The notes beneath the pieces are model-generated. The model saw nothing but the letters and a program-made list of their open reading frames with translations, was not told the origin of the DNA and searched no databases. Positions 6,938 through 15,608 of a stretch of 53,404 bases of DNA are shown piece after piece. Position 1 is the first letter of the stretch. The number at the start of each line of letters is the position of its first letter. The stretch is from Lentisphaeria bacterium (GTDB lineage: Bacteria; Verrucomicrobiota; Lentisphaeria; Victivallales; Victivallaceae), in contig JAFTJQ010000007.1 of NCBI GenBank assembly GCA_017456285.1, positions 1 through 53,404 on the forward strand, given 5' to 3'. Both the position numbers and the translations under genes were made by a program.

Positions 6938-9148
6938 ATGAAAAAAATTAATATATCTTCTCTCGCCGTTGCAAGTGCAGTTCTGCTTCCGATTTTGAGC
7001 GGTTGCACTACTACCCCTCCGGCAAATAGTATCGTAATTCCGCAAGTTCCGAGCAGTATCGGTACAGACGGCGGTAATTTCGTTGTCACCCCCCAAGCAA
7101 TACCCGGAACTCCCAGAGGCGATAATCACAACACCACAGGCGGTTATGCCCCCTCAAACGTTCAGGCTCAGCTCAAAATCAATGTTGCCGACGGCACCAA
7201 AGAGGTCAATGTCATCCGTGATAATTCTGACCCGTTTGTAATTACAAAACCGTACATTCTTAATAATGCAGATCCCTATGCAGTCCGCAGTTATTTGGAA
7301 GCAGCGGTCGGAGCAAAAAGCGTAAATGCCAGCCCCGCTCAAGTAACCGCAGTTAAATTTGCTGACGGCACCGGTGCGGTTTTGGTATCTGCTGAAGAAT
7401 ATCGTTTCGCAGACTCTGACTTGGGCAAAGGCATTGATGCTATCGTCAAGTCACTTGACCGCAAAGGTTTGGCATTTTTCCCGGAAGCAGATGCGTACAT
7501 CTATTTCCCGAAAATCAGCCGTGCCGCAAACTTGCGTGATATGCTTATCAAAGTCGGTTCATCTGAACTCGATCCGCAGTTTGCCGTTTCTCCGGGAACA
7601 ATCACTGTAGATTCTGAACTCAATGCTCTGGTAATCAAAGCATCAGAGTGGAACAAAAACGATATGCTTGCTATGCTTAAACAGTATGACAAGCCGATTC
7701 CGGAACTTAAAATCAGTTACCGTGTCATCGAAATTTTCGCTGAAAATGATGACCGTATCGGTGTTGACTTCCAGAGTTGGAAAAACAACGAGGGCGTTGA
7801 CCTTTTCTCTGCCGGCACAGTTGTTCGCCGCAACTGGGGAACTTTCTTCTCAAGTGCGATTGAAAACAACGGCAGCAACCGTACCTCTTACTGGAACTTC
7901 AATCCGAAATGGAATACCCGTTATCTGGACTTCATGACCTCTATCGGCAAAGCAAAGTGCATCGCACAGGGTGAAATGCTCGTTCAGAACCGCAACACCT
8001 CAACAATTCAGGTTAATTCAGGCTTCTTCTACGACCGTACTTACTACACAGCAGGTGCCAAATCTATCGCAGAGGGCTGTACCGAATTTACCTACACCGA
8101 CATCAACCCCGACACCATTTTGCGTGAATCAACCACCAAAATCATGCCGATCGGCAATGTCAATGACCTCTATAATGAAATGGGCGTAGATGCTTATTTG
8201 GCTAAAGCAGGTTACACCATGCGTGTTATGGGTACTCAAGTCGGTACCGCTACCTACTATGATGCAAGTGCCAAAAAAGCTTACCAAACCATGTTAGGTG
8301 CAAAAGCTGCTGTTGCTCAATATCAGGCTGCCGCTATCGCACAAGCTGCTGCTTTGGGCGTAACATTAACAAGCGAACAGGCTCATGCGAAACTTATGGC
8401 AAATCCTGAATATGCGGCTTTATATGGTGCAAGTTTAGAAGAAAATCCGGCTAATTTAATTGGTGCGGCTAATACAAAAACCAGTCCGATCACCAAGTAT
8501 TTGACCGGTTATGTCGATGCAGAAGGCAACCGTTACAGCGGTAACTACTACCGTGAGAACTACGGCTACGTCGATTCAGCACCGGGTATTATCCACGGAT
8601 GGCTTCAATATCCGATGGTTACCGACGGTTTCCAATTCACTTTCAGCGTAACCCCGATTGTTACCGGCAAGGCCGCTTCAATGAAAATTGATTTGCTCGG
8701 ACTCTCGCTTATGGGCTGGAACTCTGACGGTTCTGCACGCCGCAGTAAGTCAGAAACTTCAACCACCGTACAACTCCCCTACACTTCACAGGAGTTTGTC
8801 ATCGGCGGTATCCGCAAATCTGAATCAGTCAGAAGTGCGGCAGGCTTGCCCTGGTTCAAGGATCTCCCGGTTATCGGACGAGTTTTCTCAACCGAATCAG
8901 AATCTATCAAGCAGTCTCAATTGGTCGTGCTTGCCAGAGTTGAATACTCTAACCCCGACTCATTCGCCGGAGCTGAAATTCGTGAAGATTTGGGCAAAAT
9001 CGTTGACAACGTAAATAAAGGCATGAATAGCCGTGTCGGAAATATGTTCTTCCAGCAATACGGTTTGGACAGCGACCGTGCAGATCGCAACGAACGCCTC
9101 GATGAAGTTGGCAATATTATTAATGATGAATACGAAACAATCAAGTAA
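6938..9148 (+). CDS. Secretin-like lipoprotein
   Basis: The 736-residue protein has a lipoprotein signal with the lipobox LSGC (cysteine at residue 23). A proline- and asparagine-rich linker follows, then a secretin N-domain-like region (about 100-185) and a second one ending KQYDKPIPELKISYRVIEIF near 250-270. This is the same entry into the core as in the preceding protein. Both proteins share the FQSWKNNEGVDLF / YLAWKNGPGVNLF type motif, so they are paralogues. The C-terminal secretin strand is seen as GLPWFKDLPVIGRVF, then QLVVLARVEY, near residues 630-670. An alanine- and glutamine-rich insertion lies around residues 445-500. A lipidated secretin would need no separate pilotin. Its stop is only three bases before the next start. 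Confidence 0.75.
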   Translation: MKKINISSLAVASAVLLPILSGCTTTPPANSIVIPQVPSSIGTDGGNFVVTPQAIPGTPRGDNHNTTGGYAPSNVQAQLKINVADGTKEVNVIRDNSDPFVITKPYILNNADPYAVRSYLEAAVGAKSVNASPAQVTAVKFADGTGAVLVSAEEYRFADSDLGKGIDAIVKSLDRKGLAFFPEADAYIYFPKISRAANLRDMLIKVGSSELDPQFAVSPGTITVDSELNALVIKASEWNKNDMLAMLKQYDKPIPELKISYRVIEIFAENDDRIGVDFQSWKNNEGVDLFSAGTVVRRNWGTFFSSAIENNGSNRTSYWNFNPKWNTRYLDFMTSIGKAKCIAQGEMLVQNRNTSTIQVNSGFFYDRTYYTAGAKSIAEGCTEFTYTDINPDTILRESTTKIMPIGNVNDLYNEMGVDAYLAKAGYTMRVMGTQVGTATYYDASAKKAYQTMLGAKAAVAQYQAAAIAQAAALGVTLTSEQAHAKLMANPEYAALYGASLEENPANLIGAANTKTSPITKYLTGYVDAEGNRYSGNYYRENYGYVDSAPGIIHGWLQYPMVTDGFQFTFSVTPIVTGKAASMKIDLLGLSLMGWNSDGSARRSKSETSTTVQLPYTSQEFVIGGIRKSESVRSAAGLPWFKDLPVIGRVFSTESESIKQSQLVVLARVEYSNPDSFAGAEIREDLGKIVDNVNKGMNSRVGNMFFQQYGLDSDRADRNERLDEVGNIINDEYETIK

Positions 9149-9151
9149 TTA

Positions 9152-9679
9152 ATGAGTAATTTCGAAAAAAATCATAATAAACAAGCAGAACAGGTGCTTC
9201 TCTCGGGAAAACCGGAGCACCTGCTCTCCCGTGTCGAAGTTTTCAAGAAAATGTGCCGCATGCTTGAACTCATGCGGAGAAATTTTCTTGAAAACGATTG
9301 GCACCACTATTCAAAATTAATCCCGAGACAACAGTTTATTCACTTGATGCAGGTAAGACATTCTCTGCCCTGCAATCTATCAAAAATTATGCGTGTAACC
9401 GGTATGACCTCTGCAGGAGCATCCATTTTCGTTGACAAAATGGTAAAAAAGGGTGTTTTTGAACGACAGGAAGATCCTAATGACCGTCGCAACATTATTA
9501 TTAACTTTACCGAACGAGCAGGACGCAAAACCGAAGAACTTGACAATCGGTTAAACCGTTATATTTTGAAATTCTTTGACAACTGTTCAGAGGAAGAAAT
9601 CGCCAATTTGGAAGAGGCAAGCAGATTAGTCTGCCGAGTCCTCGACTCTCCGACACTTGACGACAATATCGACTTGTAA
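9152..9679 (+). CDS. MarR-family transcriptional regulator
   Basis: The 175-residue protein contains a winged helix-turn-helix of the MarR type. The recognition region is LPCNLSKIMRVTGMTSAGAS followed by VDKMVKKGVFERQEDPNDRR (about residues 70-110), with the family's D-x-R-D/N-R-R wing. The flanking helices would form the dimer interface. It starts three bases after the stop of the secretin-like lipoprotein, so it is almost certainly co-transcribed and translationally coupled, unusual for a secretin operon. It may regulate the operon itself. The ligand is unknown. Confidence 0.85.
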   Translation: MSNFEKNHNKQAEQVLLSGKPEHLLSRVEVFKKMCRMLELMRRNFLENDWHHYSKLIPRQQFIHLMQVRHSLPCNLSKIMRVTGMTSAGASIFVDKMVKKGVFERQEDPNDRRNIIINFTERAGRKTEELDNRLNRYILKFFDNCSEEEIANLEEASRLVCRVLDSPTLDDNIDL

Positions 9680-9681
9680 AT

Positions 9682-9985
9682 TTACACTAAATCCATTAAA
9701 CACAAATTTGTATGATACCCGGGGTCAGCATCCGGGACAGCAGGAATAACCTTGCTGATTTCTCCGAGAGAGTTGCAATTTTTGGCAACAGAAACCATTT
9801 TTTTGCACATAATTTTCAGCCATAGCGACAAAGGCTTTTCTCCTGATTTCTAAAATTTGAGTTTCATTTTTTGTCCTTAAAAGCAGCAATTCATTTGCAC
9901 TTCGGATACTTTCGGGCAAACTCCACCATGGCATATCGCTATTGAGAATTTCTCCGCTCTCGGCATCGAGAGTTTGATAAAAAAA
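9682..9985 (-). pseudogene. Remnant of an N-acylglucosamine 2-epimerase (AGE)-type gene
   Basis: Read on the minus strand, one frame gives YQTLDAESGEILNSD followed by MPWWSLPESIRSANELL and ends soon after an A7 run (GTGC-A7-TGG). Shifting by one base at that run continues a sensible protein, GEISKVIPAVPDADPGYH followed by TNLCLMDLV and a stop, close to the stop of the converging MarR gene. The WW-x-x-x-E and late PGYH patterns resemble the C-terminus of (alpha/alpha)6-barrel AGE epimerases. The upstream end stops at the T tract of the terminator belonging to the next pseudopilin gene, so the N-terminal two thirds are missing. It is truncated as well as frameshifted. Assignment to AGE rests on motif memory and is moderate. 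Confidence 0.5.
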
Positions 9986-10013
9986 AGAGGCTGTTGCAAT
10001 TTCGCAACAGCCT
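9981..10013 (-). terminator. Intrinsic terminator after pseudopilin gene 2
   Basis: AGGCTGTTGC (9988-9997) pairs perfectly with GCAACAGCCT (10004-10013) around a six-base loop, followed on the minus strand by a run of T residues. Confidence 0.9.
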
Positions 10014-10036
10014 ACTTTACTAAATACTAATTAAAA

Positions 10037-10717
10037 TTAGTCATTGAATACTGTGATTTGGTCATATTCTGCCTGAACAGAATTTTTGTCCATGCTTTCT
10101 ACGTGACCGTCTGACCAACCAACATTAGCACGACCGCCATGGCGAAGAGAAATTGCTCCGTCAGTATTTTTGGTGTACCACATCCAAGTCTGAGCACCAG
10201 TACCAGCATTAACAGTATCAGTAAGGATCATTTTGCTACTATCCATATTTTTGAAGTCCAAGAGAGTAGATTCTTCACCGGGACTTTTACCCCAAACGCT
10301 GATTGCGTTATTTCCCAAGTAAGCCTTCCATTGAGATGGCCAGCGGCACATACCGTATGAGTGATTGTTAAGATCTGCAAGCAAATTTGCTTCAGTATCA
10401 CCTACAGCTTGAGTACCGGAGGGACATTGCATAATTTTCACATTCTTGATTAAACCATTAACATATAACCAACGAGACCATGAATACCAACCATTGTAAC
10501 CATTTTGATCATCGTTACGGACGATAAATTGATCATTGTGTTCATCAGCATACATTCTGATAGCCAATAAAATCTGTTTTTGATTGTTAGCACATGAAAT
10601 TGCGCGAGCCTTTTCACGAGCCTTGTTAAGTGCCGGAAGCAACATTCCTGCAAGGATTGCAATGATTGCAATGACAACCAACAGTTCAATGAGGGTGAAA
10701 TAAAGAGATTTTTTCAT
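10037..10717 (-). CDS. Pseudopilin-like protein with H-X9-DG C-terminal motif, second copy
   Basis: This 226-residue protein has the same first 42 residues as the protein at 2053-2808, including the prepilin helix [18 protein letters not shown] with Tyr instead of Gly before Phe. The rest has diverged strongly. It is rich in tryptophan and aromatic residues (for example [14 protein letters not shown] near residue 75) and ends with an H-X9-DG motif ([12 protein letters not shown], near residues 194-205). Promoter, structured leader and ribosome-binding tract are all copied from the first gene's design, while a strong terminator closes a single-gene transcript. It probably has the same envelope location and an unknown partner or ligand. 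Confidence 0.85.
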   Translation of the reverse strand: MKKSLYFTLIELLVVIAIIAILAGMLLPALNKAREKARAISCANNQKQILLAIRMYADEHNDQFIVRNDDQNGYNGWYSWSRWLYVNGLIKNVKIMQCPSGTQAVGDTEANLLADLNNHSYGMCRWPSQWKAYLGNNAISVWGKSPGEESTLLDFKNMDSSKMILTDTVNAGTGAQTWMWYTKNTDGAISLRHGGRANVGWSDGHVESMDKNSVQAEYDQITVFND

Positions 10718-10762
10718 TTTTTTGACCTTTCTTTTTTGTTAAAATTACTCTCTTTGCGGACT

Positions 10763-10807
10763 TTTACAATACGTTGAAGCAACAGTTATTACCTCAATCA
10801 TTGTAAA
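10763..10807 (-). promoter_or_regulatory. Conserved structured 5' leader, copy 2
   Basis: In minus-strand sense TTTACAAT pairs with ATTGTAAA (outer stem), and TTGAGGTAA pairs with TTGCTTCAA (inner stem) around TAACTG. Compared with copy 1 at 1964-2008, paired positions change together (G:C to A:T; T:A to T:G), so pairing is kept although sequence is not. The following AAAGAGAGTAATTTTAA and GAAAGGTC tracts are also shared. Confidence 0.65.
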
Positions 10808-10818
10808 CTACATAAAGT

Positions 10819-10846
10819 ATTATAGCACAAGATTTTAAATTGTCAA
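10819..10846 (-). promoter_or_regulatory. Promoter of pseudopilin gene 2
   Basis: On the minus strand TTGACA (10846-10841), a 16 bp spacer ending TTGTGC, then TATAAT (10824-10819). Confidence 0.85.
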
Positions 10847-10983
10847 TACTTAATCACTAAAAAAATTATAATTAAACTTCATTTTTTTGGAATACTGTAT
10901 TAACAATCAAATTTTGTTTATAAAAAATTTATACCTCCTATTCTTAAAATGCTAACATTTACAATTAAAGTTGCCTGCTATAT

Positions 10984-11976
10984 TTATCTTTGGTTATCAG
11001 CAAAATATTGCAATTCCAAAGTTTTTTTAGCACTTTCCAAAACAACATCAGTATTTAAATCGACTTTTTGAGCATTTATATCTCTTAAAAAACTATTTAA
11101 ATAATCCATATCTGTCCCCGGTAAATTATCAATAACTTCTACCTTTTCATTACCGTTTTTATAAAAATAGAGTTTATTATCCCCGACACGGAACTCCAAC
11201 ATCCCCGATGTTCCCCAAATCGTGAAACGCCAATAAGTCGGTAATGGCGATTTCAATGAATCTGTCGCACTATAAGACATATCACCTAAAACTCCACAAC
11301 CATTACTTAATTCCAACATTATCTGGGCGGCATCTCTAAAATATTCACTACCCAATCCAAGTGCATGCCAATTTCTGGCGGCGATTGTTTTTTTATACTC
11401 TAAATTGGTCATCCATGGAATAATATCTATTGCATGACTTCCAATATCATTAATTGTACCACCATGCTTACCTTGCTCAAAATACCATTGTGGTCGAGAG
11501 TTTAATAATATTGCATGTTGTGCTGAAAATTGAATTTGAACAATTTTCCCTAATTGATTATTTAAAATCAAATCGCGTGCCTTTAAAATTTCAGCTGCTC
11601 CTCTCAATTCAAACATGCAACCCACTTTTAAATTTTTGCTTGTCGCCAATTCATTAATTTCCTGCCACTCCGCCAAGGAGGTACAAAGTGGTTTATCGAC
11701 AATAATATGCTTATTAACTTTCAATGCCTTAATTGCTAAACTCCCACGCTTGCTGTAATAATCACCGATTGCCACCGCATCGCACTCAACTCGTGACAGC
11801 ATTTTATCAAAATCGGTATCAGTTATTTTGATATCACTACGCATGGAAAGCAAAGATTTTTCCACATCTTCTTCGCAAACTCCGACAATTTCCAAGTCAT
11901 CACGCTTTGAAACCATATCATACAATGAAAAAATATGACTATGTCTGAATCCGACAAAAGCAATTTTTAATCTCAT
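10984..11976 (-). CDS. Gfo/Idh/MocA-family oxidoreductase
   Basis: A predicted NAD(P)-dependent sugar or cyclitol oxidoreductase of 330 residues. The N-terminal Rossmann strand reads LKIAFVGFRHSH, so the usual GxGxxG turn is altered. HIIVDKPL near residue 95 is the family's E/D-K-P signature, and the catalytic-domain motif HGGTINDIGSHAID lies near residues 173-186. I start it at the ATG giving MRLKIAF, because AAGGAG sits five bases before it; a GTG two codons upstream would overlap that site. It is the last gene of the minus-strand sugar operon, 15 bases after the enolase-superfamily gene. The altered nucleotide-binding turn may mean a different cofactor or a low-activity enzyme. Between 10861 and 10983 I see no gene and no convincing terminator. 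Confidence 0.8.
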   Translation of the reverse strand: MRLKIAFVGFRHSHIFSLYDMVSKRDDLEIVGVCEEDVEKSLLSMRSDIKITDTDFDKMLSRVECDAVAIGDYYSKRGSLAIKALKVNKHIIVDKPLCTSLAEWQEINELATSKNLKVGCMFELRGAAEILKARDLILNNQLGKIVQIQFSAQHAILLNSRPQWYFEQGKHGGTINDIGSHAIDIIPWMTNLEYKKTIAARNWHALGLGSEYFRDAAQIMLELSNGCGVLGDMSYSATDSLKSPLPTYWRFTIWGTSGMLEFRVGDNKLYFYKNGNEKVEVIDNLPGTDMDYLNSFLRDINAQKVDLNTDVVLESAKKTLELQYFADNQR

Positions 11977-11991
11977 TTCCACTCCTTATTC

Positions 11992-13293
11992 TTATTTTAT
12001 ATTCTCTGGTCTGAAGTAGCCAAGTCCTGCATTTTTCAGCATATTGAGTTTGACTACTCCATTGCGCCGTTCATACAGTCCGGAATAGATTTTTTCATAT
12101 TCCAACGATGCTTCAGGATAAAATTGTGGAGCATTGCACTCAACCCCCATAATCGTTCCAATATGAGCCGCCAAAAGCACATGCGGAATTGTCGCCAGCA
12201 TAGGATTAGTTAAATCCTGAACCATCAACTGCATTTGATGTTCTTTTGCCCAACATGCAGAAAGCAATGCTCCCGTCTGAGTTTTGCAAACTTTCAAAGC
12301 AACTCCATTCCACCCTAATTCCAGACCCATTTTCACAAATTTCCAATCATGGGCACTCTCGTCCATAAACAAAGCCTTACGCGCTGAACAACTATGTACA
12401 TCTATTTGATTTTTTTCCAAATCGTATGGGAATGGCTGTTCGACATAAAGCAATTTCGCATAGATTTCCGGATATTCAGATTTTAATTTATCCAAAATCT
12501 CATTAACATAATCTACATCTTTAACCATACAATTAAAATCAGGTGAAAGTGCTTCGCAATTATATTTCAATGCAATTTTGCCAATCTCAACTATTCTATT
12601 ATAATCCCACAATGAATCATTTCCGGTAAGTTTAATTTTCAAACACTTAAGCCCGTCTCTTTCAATCCATTTCTCCAAAGTAACTGGATAATTATCGACA
12701 ATTTCAGTACCGTTTTTCTCGCTTTCATGCAAGAGGTCTTTACCGCCAACCAAATGCCAAACTGGCAATGATTCTGAAACTTGCTCAACAAAATAATCTT
12801 CTGGATAACGCCCCGAAAATTTCTCATCACCAAAAAAATAAGCCAAATCCTTTGACATATAATTCTTGTTGTAAGTTTGATAAGTTGGAACATTTTTTGC
12901 CAATCCAAAAGCATCATGGATAGCAATATCAAAAGACGAAGCACAGATTAATGCTGCTAAATATGGCATTTCAATTTTATTTGCAACATTGAATTTTTCA
13001 AGCAGCAATGGAAGTTTATTCATCAAAAAGTCATAATTTGCAACCATTGGGTCGAGAGTCGGAGCCTCCCAATTTTCTCCAAGAAAACTACAAAAAGAGC
13101 GCATCATCTGTTCGCGAAAAGCAAAACTCAAATTTGCCGGCCACGCCCAAGCGACAGAGAGTGGTGTTTCTCCAATTCCGATTTTACCATACGCTTCAAA
13201 CTCTACATGTGCAATTTGAATTGAAGAGATTGTCTCCGCTCCAAATTTTAATGGAAGACGCATTTTTATCGGAATAAAGTTGACTTTTATCAT
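11992..13293 (-). CDS. Enolase-superfamily enzyme (muconate lactonizing/mandelate racemase group)
   Basis: Members of this group abstract a proton next to a carboxylate using a magnesium-bound enolate intermediate. The barrel motifs are in order: the K-x-K motif in CLKIKLTGND (about residue 218), the metal-ligand aspartate in SPDFNCMV (about 254), the glutamate in YVEQPFPYD (about 284), the acidic DES (about 308) and a second lysine in ALKVCKTQTGA (about 332). The lysine-on-both-sides pattern resembles the muconate lactonizing/dipeptide epimerase subgroup rather than the histidine-using mandelate racemases. At 433 residues it is longer than the usual 350-380, with an insertion around residues 140-205. 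Its ATG overlaps the stop of the preceding oxidoreductase gene (ATGA), indicating translational coupling. Acting beside three oxidoreductases, it may work as a dehydratase or epimerase; the substrate is unknown. Confidence 0.75.
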   Translation of the reverse strand: MIKVNFIPIKMRLPLKFGAETISSIQIAHVEFEAYGKIGIGETPLSVAWAWPANLSFAFREQMMRSFCSFLGENWEAPTLDPMVANYDFLMNKLPLLLEKFNVANKIEMPYLAALICASSFDIAIHDAFGLAKNVPTYQTYNKNYMSKDLAYFFGDEKFSGRYPEDYFVEQVSESLPVWHLVGGKDLLHESEKNGTEIVDNYPVTLEKWIERDGLKCLKIKLTGNDSLWDYNRIVEIGKIALKYNCEALSPDFNCMVKDVDYVNEILDKLKSEYPEIYAKLLYVEQPFPYDLEKNQIDVHSCSARKALFMDESAHDWKFVKMGLELGWNGVALKVCKTQTGALLSACWAKEHQMQLMVQDLTNPMLATIPHVLLAAHIGTIMGVECNAPQFYPEASLEYEKIYSGLYERRNGVVKLNMLKNAGLGYFRPENIK

Positions 13294-14351
13294 TTCTCAG
13301 ATCCTGCACTTTTTTTGAAAATATATGGTTTGCCAGTTTTTGCAGACTCGTAAATACCACAAATTAATTCTACTGCCCGTTTGCCCTCATATATATCCAT
13401 AACTGGCTTTGAATTATTTAAAATGGCATTTGCTAAATCAGCAATTTGGCAAGCATGTCCAGTCATATTAATATTAGTTGGTGAAGTTCCACCCTGTGCA
13501 TCGGCAGGAGTTGCCAACTCTTTTTTAATCTCTTCATCTTCCGGCAATTCTTCAACAAAACTCCAGTTGGTAATTTTGTCATCTCCAAATGCGACAGTAC
13601 CCGCACTTCCGGAAAATTCCAATTCACGCGGAAAACCGGGGGCACATGAGGTGCTTACCTCAATTGTCCCGAATGAACCATTTTGATACTTAACTACCGC
13701 ACACAAATTATCCTCTACCTCAATATCATGGGTTAATGTGCCAGAGTAAGCAAACACAGATTCCACATCGCCATTAATGTAAAGCAATAAATCAATCATG
13801 TGAATTGCCTGATTCATCAATGCACCGCCACCATCCATATTCCAAGTGCCACGCCAATTAGAGGACTTGTAATACTCTTCGCTTCTAAACCAACGCATTT
13901 TAGCACTGGCTAAAAGCATTTTACCAAATCTTCCTGCTTTCATTGCTTTCAAAACTGTCTGCACATGTGGTGTATAGCGAATTTGGAAAACAGGCACTAA
14001 CAAAACATTATTCTCTTCACAACTTTTAATAATTTCATCTACCTTTTCGGTAGTAATTTCTATTGGTTTTTCACATAAAATATGTTTTTTTGCTTTAGCA
14101 GCAGCAATGGCGATTTCTCCATGCAACCCAGAAGGAGTGGCAATTGTAACTGCTTCGATTGCAGGATCAGCAAGAAGTTCCTCAAGTGATTGATACACTT
14201 GACAATTAAATTCGGCGGCTCTTTTTTTTGCAGCTTCTAAATTTGTATCAAAAAATCCAATTAATTCAACATTGTCCAGACTTTTTATCGAATGAGCATG
14301 ATACTCAGCAATCATTCCTGCTCCGATAATTCCAAAACCTATTTTCCGCAT
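13290..14351 (-). CDS. Gfo/Idh/MocA-family oxidoreductase
   Basis: This 353-residue protein is a canonical family member. It starts IGFGIIGAGMIAEYHAHS (nucleotide-binding GxGxxA/G), has HILCEKPIEI near residue 90 (the E-K-P signature) and WNMDGGGALMNQAIHMIDLL near residue 168, which carries the catalytic G-G-x-x-x-x-x-x-x-H motif. It would oxidise a sugar, sugar acid or inositol-like hydroxyl with NAD(P). AAGGAA lies about 10 bases before the start. It lies 34 bases after the preceding oxidoreductase gene, and its stop overlaps the start of the enolase-superfamily gene. Confidence 0.88.
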   Translation of the reverse strand: MRKIGFGIIGAGMIAEYHAHSIKSLDNVELIGFFDTNLEAAKKRAAEFNCQVYQSLEELLADPAIEAVTIATPSGLHGEIAIAAAKAKKHILCEKPIEITTEKVDEIIKSCEENNVLLVPVFQIRYTPHVQTVLKAMKAGRFGKMLLASAKMRWFRSEEYYKSSNWRGTWNMDGGGALMNQAIHMIDLLLYINGDVESVFAYSGTLTHDIEVEDNLCAVVKYQNGSFGTIEVSTSCAPGFPRELEFSGSAGTVAFGDDKITNWSFVEELPEDEEIKKELATPADAQGGTSPTNINMTGHACQIADLANAILNNSKPVMDIYEGKRAVELICGIYESAKTGKPYIFKKSAGSEK

Positions 14352-14385
14352 AATATAATTATTCCTTAATTTTAATCTCAGTTGC

Positions 14386-15561
14386 CTATTTTTTTTCTTT
14401 CAAAAATTGAGATTTAAATTCAACCCTTTGACCAAGTTCAAGTGATTTCATCAAAGCAACTGCCAATTCTGTACTCAATGCACCATCGATTCCTGACGCA
14501 TTCTCTGGTTCTTTACCACTCAAGAAACACTCTGCAAAGTGTTCCAAAGATTGACGCCAACCTTTATCAGGGAAGAAAATCTGCAATTCAGGATTGCTTT
14601 TGTCATATTTCTCAATATCATACGGCAATGGATTCGGAGCTGGTCGATTAACATGCTCTATCGGAATATTGTATTGATTAATAAAATCAGTTTGACGATA
14701 GATCAATTCAGAACGCAAAGTATCGTAAAAATCAAATCCATATTTGAAAACTTCTTCTTTTTTCTCATCTAAATAAGGAGAGTACAATCTATCAAATTCG
14801 CCCTCCCAACCACGCACACGCATATCTACCATGTCGGCAATATTAATTGCATGATGTTCAGCACAGAATTCAAGTTGCTCCTTCCAGTACAAGAATGAAC
14901 TCATTGTGCCGCAGAGAAACAATACTTGCGAACCATCTTTAAACTCTAACTGTACACTATTATCAGTAAAATCTCCTGTCATATTCACTCTCACTGGCAC
15001 ATCATCAAAAAGCCAGCACACCAAATCCAAAATATGAGTTCCCTCATAAAGAATATGTGGTTGGGTATAATAAAACTTTGCCTTTGACACGTATGGACAC
15101 ATTTGGCGATAATAAAGGAACCATGGGCGTTTGACACTTTGAATAAGTTTTTTCATATCCCTATGTGCAGGTGCGAAACGACGATTAAAACCAATTGCAA
15201 GTTTTCCTGTTGATTTCTCAACTGCCTCGATAACTGCTCGTGATTCCTGATCATCTTGTGCCATTGGTTTTTCACAAAAAACCCACTTATTTGCTTCAAG
15301 GCTTTCGATAATCAATTTGGCATGGAGATCGTGTTTTGTTCCGATAATTACCATATCAATTTCTGGATCTGCAAGAACTTCTTTGTAGTCAGTTGTAACA
15401 TAATCAGGCTTAAATTTTTTCTGCTGAAGATCCAAAGTTTCCTTTGAAATATCAGCAATGGCACGAATTTTCATGAGTTCACTATCTCTGGCTGTCAATA
15501 AATGATAACCACTAACAAAAGAACCAGCCCCGATAAAACCGACATTAACTTGTTTTTTCAT
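14386..15561 (-). CDS. Gfo/Idh/MocA-family oxidoreductase
   Basis: This 391-residue protein opens with VNVGFIGAGSFVSGYHL and has NKWVFCEKPMAQDD near residue 95, the family's Rossmann and E-K-P motifs. The segment YYTQPHILYEGTHILDL near residues 163-179 stands at the place of the catalytic-domain histidine motif, although the usual double glycine is replaced. An insertion around residues 245-335, rich in charged and aromatic residues, makes it longer than its two neighbours. AAGGAA precedes the ATG. It is a middle gene of the operon, 47 bases after the interrupted nitrilase. The specific reaction is not known. Confidence 0.82.
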   Translation of the reverse strand: MKKQVNVGFIGAGSFVSGYHLLTARDSELMKIRAIADISKETLDLQQKKFKPDYVTTDYKEVLADPEIDMVIIGTKHDLHAKLIIESLEANKWVFCEKPMAQDDQESRAVIEAVEKSTGKLAIGFNRRFAPAHRDMKKLIQSVKRPWFLYYRQMCPYVSKAKFYYTQPHILYEGTHILDLVCWLFDDVPVRVNMTGDFTDNSVQLEFKDGSQVLFLCGTMSSFLYWKEQLEFCAEHHAINIADMVDMRVRGWEGEFDRLYSPYLDEKKEEVFKYGFDFYDTLRSELIYRQTDFINQYNIPIEHVNRPAPNPLPYDIEKYDKSNPELQIFFPDKGWRQSLEHFAECFLSGKEPENASGIDGALSTELAVALMKSLELGQRVEFKSQFLKEKK

Positions 15562-15608
15562 TATTTATTTCCTTATTCTATCCAAAATTTCCACAAATCT
15601 AATTATTT

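Noticed and set aside
9725-9934. 69-residue minus-strand frame as an intact small gene
   Set aside because: The downstream half makes sense only in another frame and the start codon lies inside the conserved PWW motif, so it is a fragment of a larger lost gene.
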